From Verrucosispora sp. NA02020 (lineage in GTDB: Bacteria > Actinomycetota > Actinomycetes > Mycobacteriales > Micromonosporaceae), in NCBI RefSeq assembly GCF_013364215.1, contig NZ_CP054923.1, positions 2,232,001 through 2,296,000 of the forward strand: a stretch of 64,000 nt of DNA. Reading direction: 5' to 3'. Each line of letters starts with the position of its first letter. Within the stretch, counting starts at the first letter, position 1. Below, piece by piece: positions 7,650 to 15,954 of the stretch. The notes under the pieces are model-generated. The model had not been told where the DNA came from, made no database searches, and was given only the letters and a program-made list of their open reading frames with translations. The position numbers were made by a program, and so were the translations under genes.

Positions 7650-10133
7650 ATGGCACGCCGCAAGGACACCAAGGTCGACCACTCCGCGTTCGACCGGGCC
7701 GGCGCGCGGATCGTCGACAACCCGCTGGTCACCGAGGTCTCCGACTCCTACCTGGAGTACGCCTTCTCGGTCATCCACTCGCGCGCCCTGCCGGACGCGC
7801 GGGACGGCCTCAAGCCGGTGCACCGGCGCATCCTCTGGTCGATGTACGAGCAGGGCTACCGGCCGGACCGGGCGCACGTGAAGTCGGCCCGCATCGTCGG
7901 CGACACGATGGGTAAGTACCACCCGCACGGCGACAGCGCCATCTACGACGCGATGGTGCGGTTGGCGCAGGACTTCTCGCTGAACACCCCGCTCATCGAC
8001 GGGCATGGGAATTTTGGGAGCCCGGACGATGGACCGGCAGCGTCGCGTTACACCGAGGCTCGGATGTCGCGGGAGGCGATGCTGCTCGTCGGCGAGCTGG
8101 GTGAGGACACCGTCGACGTCGAGCCCAACTACGACGGCTCGCTGACCCAGCCCACCGTGTTGCCGGCCGCCTTCCCGAACCTGCTGGTCAACGGCGCCTC
8201 CGGCATCGCGGTCGGGATGGCGACGAACATGATCCCGCACAACCTCGGCGAGGTGGTCTCGGCGGCCCGCTGGCTGATCCGGCACCCGAACGCCACCCTC
8301 GACAAGCTGATGGAGTTCGTGCCCGGTCCCGACCTGCCCACCGGTGGTCTGCTGCTCGGCCTCGACGAGGTGCGCCGGGCGTACGAGACCGGGCGGGGTG
8401 TGGTGCGGATGCGCGGCAAGGTGGAGATCGGCCCGCTGGAGGGCAGCCGGGGACGGCAGGCGATCACCGTGGTCGAGCTGCCGTACGGCGTCGGTGCGGA
8501 GAAGGTCATCGCGGCGATCACCAACGAGGTGAACAAGACCAAGCGGCTGACCGGCATCGCCGACGTGAAGGACCTGACCGACCGGGAGAGCGGCACCCGC
8601 CTGGTGGTGGAGTGCAAGGTCGGGGTCAACCCGCAGGCGCTGCTCGCCGACCTCTACCGCCTCACCCCGCTGGAGCAGTCCTTCGGCGTGAACAACCTGG
8701 TGCTGGTCGACGGCCAGCCGCGCACCCTGGGGCTCAAGGAGCTGCTGGAGGTGTTCCTGGCGCACCGGTACGAGGTGGTGACCCGGCGCAGCGCGTACCG
8801 CAAGCGTAAGCGCGAGGAGCGGCTGCACCTGGTCGACGGCCTGCTGATCGCGCTGCTCGACATCGACAAGGTGGTCAAGCTGATCCGGGCCAGCGAGGAC
8901 GCCCCGGCGGCCAAGAGCGGCCTGATGCGGCAGTTCACACTCTCCGAGATCCAGGCGACCTACATCCTGGACACTCCGTTGCGCCGGTTGACCAAGTTCG
9001 ACCGGTTGGAGCTGGAGGCCGAGCAGGAGAAGCTGCGCGGGGAGATCGCCGAGCTGTCCACCATCCTGGACGACGAGAACGTGCTCAAGAAGGTCGTCTC
9101 CGACGAGCTTGCCGCGGTGGTGAAGCAGTTCGCGGCGCCGCGTCGGACGACGCTCGTCGACGGTGACCTCAAGGAGGTGCTGGCGGCGTCCGTGCCGGCC
9201 GGGCCGCTGGAGGTGGCCGACGACCCGTGTCAGGTGATCCTCTCCGCCACCGGGCTGGTGGCGCGTACCGCCGCCGAGTCGGAGGAGGCCGCCGAGGGGC
9301 GGCGTCGGCACGGCCGGGTCAAACACGACGCGGTACGCGCGCTGGTGCACTCCACCGCCCGGGGTCGGGTGTTGCTGGTGACCAGTGCGGGGCGGGCGTT
9401 CAAGGTCGACGTGCTGCCGCTGCCGGTGCTGCCGGAGCAGGCGGGCACGGTGTCGTTGCGGGGCGGGATGTCCGCCGCCGAGCTGGTGCCGTTGGCGCCG
9501 GGGGAGACGGTGGTGGGGCTGGCGCCGCTCGGTGCGACCGCCGAGGGTTCGCCCGGTCTGGCGCTGGGGACCCGGCAGGGTGTGGTCAAGGTCTGTGCTC
9601 CCGACTGGCCGGTGCGCTCGGACGAGTTCGAGGTGATCGGGCTGCGTGCGGGTGACGAGGTGGTCGGAGCGAGCTGGTTGACCGACGGTGCGGAGACGTT
9701 GGCGTTCCTGACCAGTGCGGCGTCGCTGCTGCGCTTCCCGGCGGGCACGGTGCGTCCGCAGGGGCTCAAGGGCGGCGGCATGGCGGGGATCGCGCTGCCG
9801 GGTGACGCGCAGGTGGTGTACTTCGGTGCGGTGCGCACCGACGATCCGGAGCACGGTGAGCCGATGGTGGTCACCTCCACCGGCGGCACGGTGAAGGTGA
9901 CGCCGTTCGCGGCGTACCCGGTGAAGGGGCGGGCGACCGGCGGGGTGCGGGCGCAGCGGTTCCTCAAGGGGGAGACCGACGTGGTCGTCGGCTGGATCGG
10001 TCCGCGTCCGGTGGGTTCCACGGTGAACGGGGAGCCGGTGGAGTTGCCGGCCGCCGATCCGCGCCGGGACGGCTCCGGTTTCGCCGTCATGCTCGGCCCC
10101 ACGGTCATCGGTCACCAGATCGACCGCGACTGA
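7650..10133 (+). CDS. parC: DNA topoisomerase IV / gyrase-like subunit A
   Basis: An 827-residue DNA cleavage/religation subunit. It has the winged-helix core (KPVHRRILWSMYEQG near residue 53, GKYHPHGDSAIYDAMVRLAQ near 88), the conserved GHGNFGS, and the catalytic tyrosine in SRYTEAR at Tyr134. A coiled tower and dimerisation region follows, then a degenerate C-terminal beta-pinwheel. The strict GyrA box QRRGGKG is not evident, which favours a ParC-like or second-gyrase identity, but only biochemistry would settle this. It follows the B subunit on the same strand and is closed by a strong hairpin. A patch of non-preferred codons covers the GHGNFGS-to-RYTE stretch. Confidence 0.92.
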   Translation: MARRKDTKVDHSAFDRAGARIVDNPLVTEVSDSYLEYAFSVIHSRALPDARDGLKPVHRRILWSMYEQGYRPDRAHVKSARIVGDTMGKYHPHGDSAIYDAMVRLAQDFSLNTPLIDGHGNFGSPDDGPAASRYTEARMSREAMLLVGELGEDTVDVEPNYDGSLTQPTVLPAAFPNLLVNGASGIAVGMATNMIPHNLGEVVSAARWLIRHPNATLDKLMEFVPGPDLPTGGLLLGLDEVRRAYETGRGVVRMRGKVEIGPLEGSRGRQAITVVELPYGVGAEKVIAAITNEVNKTKRLTGIADVKDLTDRESGTRLVVECKVGVNPQALLADLYRLTPLEQSFGVNNLVLVDGQPRTLGLKELLEVFLAHRYEVVTRRSAYRKRKREERLHLVDGLLIALLDIDKVVKLIRASEDAPAAKSGLMRQFTLSEIQATYILDTPLRRLTKFDRLELEAEQEKLRGEIAELSTILDDENVLKKVVSDELAAVVKQFAAPRRTTLVDGDLKEVLAASVPAGPLEVADDPCQVILSATGLVARTAAESEEAAEGRRRHGRVKHDAVRALVHSTARGRVLLVTSAGRAFKVDVLPLPVLPEQAGTVSLRGGMSAAELVPLAPGETVVGLAPLGATAEGSPGLALGTRQGVVKVCAPDWPVRSDEFEVIGLRAGDEVVGASWLTDGAETLAFLTSAASLLRFPAGTVRPQGLKGGGMAGIALPGDAQVVYFGAVRTDDPEHGEPMVVTSTGGTVKVTPFAAYPVKGRATGGVRAQRFLKGETDVVVGWIGPRPVGSTVNGEPVELPAADPRRDGSGFAVMLGPTVIGHQIDRD

Positions 10134-10165
10134 TCCGCGCCGCCGGGTGCGGGTGAGCGGAATCT

Positions 10166-10200
10166 ACGGCACCACCTCCACCGTGTGGAGGTGGTGCCGT
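10166..10200. terminator. Bidirectional terminator between parC and pseG
   Basis: A perfect 16-bp stem (10166-10181 with 10185-10200) and a 3-base loop. It lies 32 bases after the parC stop and between two convergent genes, so it can end transcripts from either side. Confidence 0.85.
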
Positions 10201-10214
10201 GTCAGGTACGGCCG

Positions 10215-10339
10215 CTGTCGAGCTGAGAGCGCCAACGGATCGCGTTGCCCGGGCCGTCGGTGGGGCATCCGCGTCGCGTCCCTGACCTGCTGGTCGGTCG
10301 TCACCGGCCCCTGATAGCACGTACGGCTCAGCTCGACAG
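10215..10339. repeat. 125-bp palindromic-ended repeat element, family A copy 1
   Basis: The element is bounded by perfect 12-base inverted ends, CTGTCGAGCTGA and TCAGCTCGACAG. The subterminal sequence AACGGATCGCG on the left and GCTATC (complement strand) on the right recur at the same distances in the copy at 48842-48940. Half copies occur at 20641, 20726 and 28203. It has no coding capacity and looks like a MITE-like or REP-like non-autonomous element. It fills most of the gap between parC and pseG. Confidence 0.7.
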
Positions 10340-10389
10340 GGACCGAAGGAGACCATCCCCCCACACCTTGCTCCTGTCGGGATGCGGCG

Positions 10390-11439
10390 CTACGGGACCT
10401 GTGCGATCCACTGGTGGTCGAGGGCGTCGAGCATCGCGTCGACCACCCGACCCCGACCGCGCCCGTCCACGGCCGCGTGGGCCCGGGCCGAGAGGGCGGC
10501 CCGGTGTACGCCGCTGGTGAGCAGCTCGTCCAGGGTCCGGAGGGCGGCGGTCCGGGTGGTGTCGTCGGTGCGGAGGTCCGGCAGTTCGCCGAGTCCGGCG
10601 GCCAGCCCGGCGGCGGCCACCCGGCGGTACGACTCGCGTTGGTTGTCGACCACGCAGACCAGCGCCGACGGGGCACCGAGACAGCAGAGTTCCCAGGTCG
10701 AGGTGCCAGCCGCGCTGACCACCAGGTCGGCGGCGGCGATCATCTCCGGCAGGGCGCCGGTGGGCGGCACCGGCCGCAGCGACTGGCCCGGTCCGGTGGT
10801 CAGCGCGGTGAGTCGCCCGGTGACCTCGGGGCGCCCGACGACGACGGTGAGCGTCATCGGCCGCCCGGTGGCCAGCAGCAGCTCGGCCAGGACCGGTGCC
10901 GCTGCGGCCGCGTCGGTGCCGCCGAAGAAGGCCAGCACCGAGGGCCGGTCCACCTGCCTCGCCGGGCGGGGCGTCGCCGGCCGGGCGGCCAGCACCGAGT
11001 CGCGCAGCAGGGCGTACGCGCTGCCGGCCAGCAGCCGTCCGGAGGTCACCATGTCGGCGCCGAAGTTCTGGTCCAGGAACAGGTCGGCGTCCTGCCCCCG
11101 GGTGTCGCCGTCGACGACGGCCAGGGTCAGCACCCCGGCCCTCCGCAGCGCGTGCGCACCGGCCGGGTCGAGGTCGTACGAGTCGAGCACCAGCACGTCC
11201 AGGTCGTGCCGGCGGGCCGCGCTGACCAGTCCGTCCGGGGTGTCCGGGCCGGGACGCAGCGGGATGCCCCGGGCGGCGAGGTGACCGGCCGCCCAGCCGA
11301 CGGTCACCGTGCCGAACACCTCGACGGTGGCACCCCGGGCCAGGAGTTCCTCGCCGAGGGCGAGACAGCGGACCAGGTGCCCGACGCCGCGTTGCGGGTC
11401 CGCGTCGCAGCGCAGACCGACTCGTACCGTGCTCAGCAT
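10390..11439 (-). CDS. pseG: PseG-like UDP-sugar hydrolase (pseudaminic acid pathway)
   Basis: A 349-residue GT-B-fold enzyme predicted to remove UDP from UDP-2,4-diacetamido-2,4,6-trideoxy-beta-L-altropyranose, giving the free sugar used by PseI. The N-terminal signature GVGHLVRCLALGEEL (residues 18-32) is diagnostic of PseG and includes the catalytic His. VVSAAGTSTWELCCLG near residue 250 is the usual C-terminal nucleotide-binding loop. The ATG overlaps the end of pseF by seven bases, with GGAGG almost touching it, which suggests translational coupling. This is the last gene of the pseBC-F-G operon. Confidence 0.9.
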   Translation of the reverse strand: MLSTVRVGLRCDADPQRGVGHLVRCLALGEELLARGATVEVFGTVTVGWAAGHLAARGIPLRPGPDTPDGLVSAARRHDLDVLVLDSYDLDPAGAHALRRAGVLTLAVVDGDTRGQDADLFLDQNFGADMVTSGRLLAGSAYALLRDSVLAARPATPRPARQVDRPSVLAFFGGTDAAAAAPVLAELLLATGRPMTLTVVVGRPEVTGRLTALTTGPGQSLRPVPPTGALPEMIAAADLVVSAAGTSTWELCCLGAPSALVCVVDNQRESYRRVAAAGLAAGLGELPDLRTDDTTRTAALRTLDELLTSGVHRAALSARAHAAVDGRGRGRVVDAMLDALDHQWIAQVP

Positions 11440-12167
11440 TCCTCCAACCGCTTCTGCCGCACGTCGGCGTTGAGTGCCCGCACCTCCGGTCGCCGGTCGA
11501 GCCAGTCGGCGAGCGTGGCCAACGGCACGGCGACGTCGCCGAAGTGCGCCGCCACGGCGCTGACCAGTTGCCAGTCCGGCTCGGTGTCGAGGGTGAGCCG
11601 CAGCCGGGACCGGTCCGGTGGGAGGGTGACGCCGAGCACCCGGAAGCGCTCCGGATGAGCGTACGCGTACGAGGTGACGTGCACCCGGTCATGGCCGGTG
11701 GCGAGCGTGTCCACGGTCCGCAGCGCCTCCGTGCGGATGATCTCCACGTCCAGGCCGCGTGGCAGCGTACGGGCGATCGACGTGCTGGCGTAGTCCAGGC
11801 CGGGCACCGCCCGGTACACCGAGGCGACCAGCGTGACGATCTGCGGGTCGAGCAGCGGGCAGTCGGCGGTGAACCGCATCACCGCCTCGCCCGGGTGGGC
11901 GTCGAGCGCGCCGACGAAACGGGCCAGCACGTCGTCGACGGGTCCCCGGTGCCAGGCCGCCCCGAGCCGTTCGCACTCGGCGACCACCGCGTCGTCGCCG
12001 GGGTCGGTGCTGGTGGCGACCACCAGGTCGGCGAGGACTCCGCTGTCCTGCGCGGCCCGCACCACCCGGCCCAGTACGCTGCGTCCGGCGAGGGGACGCA
12101 GCACCTTGCCGGGCAGCCGGGAGGAGCCCATCCGGGCCTGCACCACGCCCACGATCCGTTCGGTCAC
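11433..12167 (-). CDS. pseF: Cytidylyltransferase, PseF/SpsF-like (CMP-pseudaminic acid synthesis)
   Basis: A 244-residue nucleotidyltransferase predicted to activate pseudaminic acid with CTP. The family signature VVQARMGSSRLPGK (residues 8-21) binds the nucleotide triphosphate, and FTADCPLLDP near residue 97 holds a metal-binding Asp. It resembles SpsF-type spore-coat cytidylyltransferases as much as strict PseF; the neighbouring pseB, C, G, H and I make the CMP-Pse role the best reading. The GTG start shares four bases (GTGA) with the upstream stop, so it is translationally coupled. Confidence 0.85.
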   Translation of the reverse strand: MTERIVGVVQARMGSSRLPGKVLRPLAGRSVLGRVVRAAQDSGVLADLVVATSTDPGDDAVVAECERLGAAWHRGPVDDVLARFVGALDAHPGEAVMRFTADCPLLDPQIVTLVASVYRAVPGLDYASTSIARTLPRGLDVEIIRTEALRTVDTLATGHDRVHVTSYAYAHPERFRVLGVTLPPDRSRLRLTLDTEPDWQLVSAVAAHFGDVAVPLATLADWLDRRPEVRALNADVRQKRLEEC

Positions 12168-13960
12168 GACTGGTCCGTCCGCTTGGGTTGCTGGGGCGTC
12201 AGGGCGGCACGGACGCGCCGCTTCGCGGCCCCCGCGCCCCGGCGGGCCAGCCGGGCCGGGGTGACGGCGAGCCGACCCACCCGGTAGCTGAGCGAACCGC
12301 TGAGCAGGTTGATCGTCGCCTCGGTCCGGCGCAGCGCGCGTTCCCGCGAGGTGAGCAGCTCCTCGGTCCAGGCCAGCAGCGCGGCCATCCGGGTGTTCTC
12401 CTCGCGCTGGCGTCGCCACGCCTCGTGGAGCTGCTGGTAGCTGCGGGGACCGGGCGGCGGGTCGGTCGGGGAGACCGCGCGCAGGTGGGCGTCGAGGTCG
12501 GCGCGTCCGGCGGCGTCCAGCCCCCGTCGCGCGGCGCCCACCGCGGCCTCGGTCTCCACCGCCGCGTCCACCACCGTGCGGTCGAAGTCCCGTCCGGCGA
12601 CCCCGCCGAGCACCACGGTCAGGCCCGCCACGTCCAGCGTGGAGGTCCACGGGTGGGCGTACCCGCCGGTGACCAGTTCGGTGGCGAAGCGCCACAGCGT
12701 CCGGGCGAGGACCACGTCGACCGGGAGCGGGTCGCCGGCCCGCCAGCTCGGATCGAGCACCGCGAAGCGGTCACCGGCGACGACCAGGTTCTCCGCCCCG
12801 GCCAGCGCCACCGCCCCGCCGAGCCGACCCTGCTCGGCCTGCCCGGAGAGCCAGTCGGCGTACCCGCGCAGGAGGCGACGCAGCAGGCCGGTGTCGCGGC
12901 GCAGACAACCGTCGAGCAGCAGGGTCCGCAGCAGCCGCCCCGCCGGGACCGGCCAGTCCGGTGCCGCCGGGTCGCGGTGGGCGGCCTGTCGGCTCGCGTA
13001 CGGTGCGGTGGCGGGTGTGGTCCGTCCGGTCGGTGCCGTGCCACGCCACCGCCAGCCCTGCGGGCCGTCGACCACCTCCAGGACCGTGTCGTCCGTGCCG
13101 TCGGAGCACACCAGCGCCACCGGCAGCCCGTCGGAGCGGGGGGCGGGTGTGTCGGTGCCCCGCTGGGCGAGCACCAGCCAGCACGGGGCCAGCTCGGCCG
13201 CCTTGCCGGCGTGCAACGCGTCCACGGCCAACCGGGCCGGATCGGCCAGCACGAACCGGCCGTCGAACCCTTCGGCGCAACTGCGCTGCAACACCGCGTC
13301 GAACAGCCCCGAGTCGGTGTGTCGGCTGAGTCGGTCGGTGGCGAGCAGCGCGGTGGTCAGGTCCGGCCGGGGATATCCGGCATAACAGCCGTCCACTCGC
13401 AGTCCGGCGTCGACCAGCCGGACGTGGAGCTGGTCCAGCCCGGCCGGGCGGTCCCCGTCGAGCGCCCCGCCGACGGTCCACGCCGCGTCGGCGCGGTCGG
13501 CGTACCAGGGGGAGTCGGCCACCAACCGGTGGACGCCGAGCGGGTTGTCCAGCCGCAGCAGCAGCGTCCCGCCGGGGCGCACGGCCGTCGCCAGGCGCCG
13601 CAGCCGGGCGTCCCACCCGAGCCGGGGCCCCTCGACCGACTCGATCGCGTCCAGCCCGGCGGCGGCGAGCACCAGGTCGTACTCCTCGTCGTCGGGCAGC
13701 CCCGACACACCGGCCACCACCACCCGGTCGACCTGACCGGCGAGCGCCGCCGCGTCGGGGTAGCCCCGCAGCAGCGCGGTGAGCCGGGTGTGCGCCAGCG
13801 CCGTGCGTACCGCCGGGTCGTGCGGCCCGGCCAGCAGCACCCGGGCGCCGTCGGGTGCCAGCCCGGCCACCAGCGTGGCGAGCGGGCCGGCGTCGGCGGC
13901 CCGGTCGGACCAGGCCGGCATCTCGCCGCCGGGCAGCGTCACGGCCGTCTCGGTCGTCAC
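12164..13960 (-). CDS. Methyltransferase-like protein with C-terminal coiled coil
   Basis: A 598-residue protein inside the pse operon. Residues about 35-150 resemble a class I SAM-dependent methyltransferase: DLVLAAAGLDAIE, then LRRLATAVRPGGTLLLRLDNPLG. A region like AGLRVDGCYAGYPRPDL follows, as in surface-polysaccharide methyltransferases (YPYPDYKLP-like). The middle (about 300-450) resembles a kinase-like domain (FAVLDPSWR) but lacks clear catalytic motifs. The last 100 residues hold a heptad-rich coiled coil and a basic tail, suggesting assembly or membrane contact. The GTG at 13960 overlaps the previous stop (GTGA). A role in modifying or assembling the Pse-containing glycan is an inference from context. 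Confidence 0.65.
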   Translation of the reverse strand: MTTETAVTLPGGEMPAWSDRAADAGPLATLVAGLAPDGARVLLAGPHDPAVRTALAHTRLTALLRGYPDAAALAGQVDRVVVAGVSGLPDDEEYDLVLAAAGLDAIESVEGPRLGWDARLRRLATAVRPGGTLLLRLDNPLGVHRLVADSPWYADRADAAWTVGGALDGDRPAGLDQLHVRLVDAGLRVDGCYAGYPRPDLTTALLATDRLSRHTDSGLFDAVLQRSCAEGFDGRFVLADPARLAVDALHAGKAAELAPCWLVLAQRGTDTPAPRSDGLPVALVCSDGTDDTVLEVVDGPQGWRWRGTAPTGRTTPATAPYASRQAAHRDPAAPDWPVPAGRLLRTLLLDGCLRRDTGLLRRLLRGYADWLSGQAEQGRLGGAVALAGAENLVVAGDRFAVLDPSWRAGDPLPVDVVLARTLWRFATELVTGGYAHPWTSTLDVAGLTVVLGGVAGRDFDRTVVDAAVETEAAVGAARRGLDAAGRADLDAHLRAVSPTDPPPGPRSYQQLHEAWRRQREENTRMAALLAWTEELLTSRERALRRTEATINLLSGSLSYRVGRLAVTPARLARRGAGAAKRRVRAALTPQQPKRTDQS

Positions 13961-14790
13961 GTCGTCTCCTCGTCCGGGGTCGCCCAGCCCAGCAGTTCGC
14001 GCAGGGCGGCGGGCGGGTAGCGGTGGTCGGTGCCCAGTTCCGCGCGGGTGATCTCCACGGCGGTGGCCAGGTGCACCCGTTCGCCGTGCAGCTCCGGCCA
14101 CTGGCGGCGGATCCGGGCGGTGCCGCCGAAGGTCGGGTCCTCGTCGGCCAGCGTCATCGGGTCGCCGTACACGGCCGGTTCGCACCCGGCCGCGACGCCG
14201 TAGAAGATGGCGCTGGTCAGCCGGTTCGACGCGACCCGCCGGTGGCGGCGCAGCTCGTCGAGCTGCCGGTCCAGGAACGACGGGTCGGTGTCTTTCCACC
14301 AGTGCCCCCGGTAGCCGTGGCAGACGACCCGGAACCCGGCGTTCTCGTAGAGCCGGCGGACCCGACGCATCCGGTGCTCGTGCCAGTAGAGGCAGACGGT
14401 GACCGGGCCGGGCTCGGTGTCCCGGATCCGGGCGATCAGCTCCCGGTGGTCACCCTTGACGTGCTGCCCCTCCCACCCGTGGAACGGGTACCAGATGGTG
14501 CCCTCCCGCTCGGGCGCGGGCTCGGCGGCCCGCATCGCCAGCAGGTACGCGAAGGGCGCCCCGATCACGGTGACGTTGCGTCGCCCCACCGACCAGGCCC
14601 GCCGCCGGGTCTGCTCGGACCAGAGCAGGCTGGGGGCGCGGTCGGCGTACGGGTGTCCGGGCGCCAACCCGTCGCCGATGTTCCAGCCGTGCTGCACGTA
14701 CCCGTCGATCCGGGGCGGATGCCCGTCGCCCAGTCCGGCGTAGCGGGCCAGCACGTGCGCGTGCCCGTAGAAGTGGTTCGCGTGGTGCAT
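13957..14790 (-). CDS. Uncharacterised surface-glycan protein in the pse operon
   Basis: A 277-residue protein with no motif I can name securely. It is rich in His, Trp and Arg, lacks a signal peptide, and has features reminiscent of GT-B glycosyltransferases or of surface-polysaccharide proteins: an N-terminal segment with GYVQHGWNIGDG and a later VASNRLTSAIFYGVAAGCEPAVYGD, similar to the region where capsule/CMP-sugar GTs sense a fixed donor. The ATG follows AGAGG and lies nine bases after pseC. Its stop overlaps the next start. It could be the glycosyltransferase that uses CMP-pseudaminic acid, but that is a guess from position. Confidence 0.55.
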   Translation of the reverse strand: MHHANHFYGHAHVLARYAGLGDGHPPRIDGYVQHGWNIGDGLAPGHPYADRAPSLLWSEQTRRRAWSVGRRNVTVIGAPFAYLLAMRAAEPAPEREGTIWYPFHGWEGQHVKGDHRELIARIRDTEPGPVTVCLYWHEHRMRRVRRLYENAGFRVVCHGYRGHWWKDTDPSFLDRQLDELRRHRRVASNRLTSAIFYGVAAGCEPAVYGDPMTLADEDPTFGGTARIRRQWPELHGERVHLATAVEITRAELGTDHRYPPAALRELLGWATPDEETT

Positions 14791-14799
14791 CGGGTCCTC

Positions 14800-15954
14800 T
14801 CAGGCGGCCGACCGGACCCGGGTGCCGCGCAGCGCCGCAGCCAGCGCGTCCACGACCCGGTCCTGATCGGCGTCGCGCAGCCCGGGGTAGAGCGGCAGCG
14901 ACAGTTGCTGGGCGTAGAACGCCTCCGCGACCGGGTGGGTGCCGCGCCGGTGGCCGAGGTCGGCGAAGACCGGGTGCCAGTGCACCGGGATGTAGTTCAC
15001 CTGTACGCCGATGCCGGCGGCGCGCATCCGGTCGTACACCTGTCGACGGCGGCCGTCGCGCACCCGGATCGGGTACAGGTGCCAGGCCGGTGCGGCCCAG
15101 TCCCGCCGACCCGGGGTGAGTACGCCGGGCAGGTCGGCCAGGGCCTCGTCGTAGCGGGCCACCAGCTCGGCCCGGCGGGCCAGGAACGCGTCGAGGCGGC
15201 GAAGCTGGCTGCGACCGAGCGCGCAGAGTACGTCGGGCAGCCGGTAGTTCAGCCCGTACGAGTGCACCTCCTGGTGCCAGCCGCCCTCGTCCGGCCACCG
15301 CTGCTCGTCGGGTTCCCGCACCAGCCCGATGTTGCGGAACCGGCGGGCCCGGGTGAGCAGCTCCGGATCGTCGGTGACGACCGCGCCGCCCTCGGCGGTG
15401 GTCATGTTCTTGGTGGGGAAGAACGAGAACGTGGTCACGTCGGCGAGCGTGCCGACCGGCCGACCCCGGTAGGCGGCCCCGATCGAGTGCGCCGCGTCGG
15501 CGAGCAGCGTGGCGCCCGTACCCTCGATCGCGGCGCGCAGCGCGTCGTAGTCGGCCGGGTGTCCGGCGTAGTCCACGGCGGCGACGACCTTGGTCCGCTC
15601 GGTGACGGCGGCGGCCACCGCGGCCGGGTCCAGTGTGTACGTCTCCTCCTCGACGTCGGCGAAGACGATCCGCGCGCCCAGCGCCAGCGCGCTGCTCGCG
15701 GTCGCCACGAACGTCGTCGGCGGCACGATCACCTCGTCGCCGGGGCCGACACCCGCCGCCGCGTACGCCACGTGCAGCGCCGCCGTGCCGTTGGAGACCG
15801 TCGCCACCCCGGTGCCGCCGGCCCACCGGGACAGCTCCGCCTCGAACGCGGCGACCTCGGGGCCGGTGGTGAGCCAGTCGCTGCGCAGGGCCGCGACCAC
15901 GGCGGCGACGTCCTCCTCGGTCACCGACTGTCGGCCGTACGGCAGCATGCTCAT
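14800..15954 (-). CDS. pseC: UDP-4-amino-4,6-dideoxy-N-acetyl-beta-L-altrosamine transaminase
   Basis: A 384-residue PLP-dependent aminotransferase of the DegT/DnrJ/EryC1 family, the second step of pseudaminic acid synthesis. The N-terminal YGRQSVTEEDVAAVV is typical of PseC. The PLP lysine is Lys182 in FFPTKNMTTAEGG, matching the family's SFHPVKxITTGEGG. DAAHSIGA near residue 153 contacts the cofactor. The start ATG at 15954 overlaps the pseB stop (ATGA); a second ATG two codons later is possible. Fourth-position specificity is inferred from the pathway context. Confidence 0.92.
   Translation of the reverse strand: MSMLPYGRQSVTEEDVAAVVAALRSDWLTTGPEVAAFEAELSRWAGGTGVATVSNGTAALHVAYAAAGVGPGDEVIVPPTTFVATASSALALGARIVFADVEEETYTLDPAAVAAAVTERTKVVAAVDYAGHPADYDALRAAIEGTGATLLADAAHSIGAAYRGRPVGTLADVTTFSFFPTKNMTTAEGGAVVTDDPELLTRARRFRNIGLVREPDEQRWPDEGGWHQEVHSYGLNYRLPDVLCALGRSQLRRLDAFLARRAELVARYDEALADLPGVLTPGRRDWAAPAWHLYPIRVRDGRRRQVYDRMRAAGIGVQVNYIPVHWHPVFADLGHRRGTHPVAEAFYAQQLSLPLYPGLRDADQDRVVDALAAALRGTRVRSAA

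Noticed and set aside
7335..10115. A 926-codon open frame antisense to the topoisomerase A gene
   Set aside because: It mirrors the high-GC third-position pattern of parC; its translation is low-complexity His/Arg/Gln-rich, while the plus strand encodes a full, motif-complete protein.
5563..10133. Identification as the primary DNA gyrase gyrB-gyrA
   Set aside because: No dnaA, dnaN or recF neighbours and no clear GyrA box; a second type IIA pair is more likely, though the activity cannot be settled from sequence.
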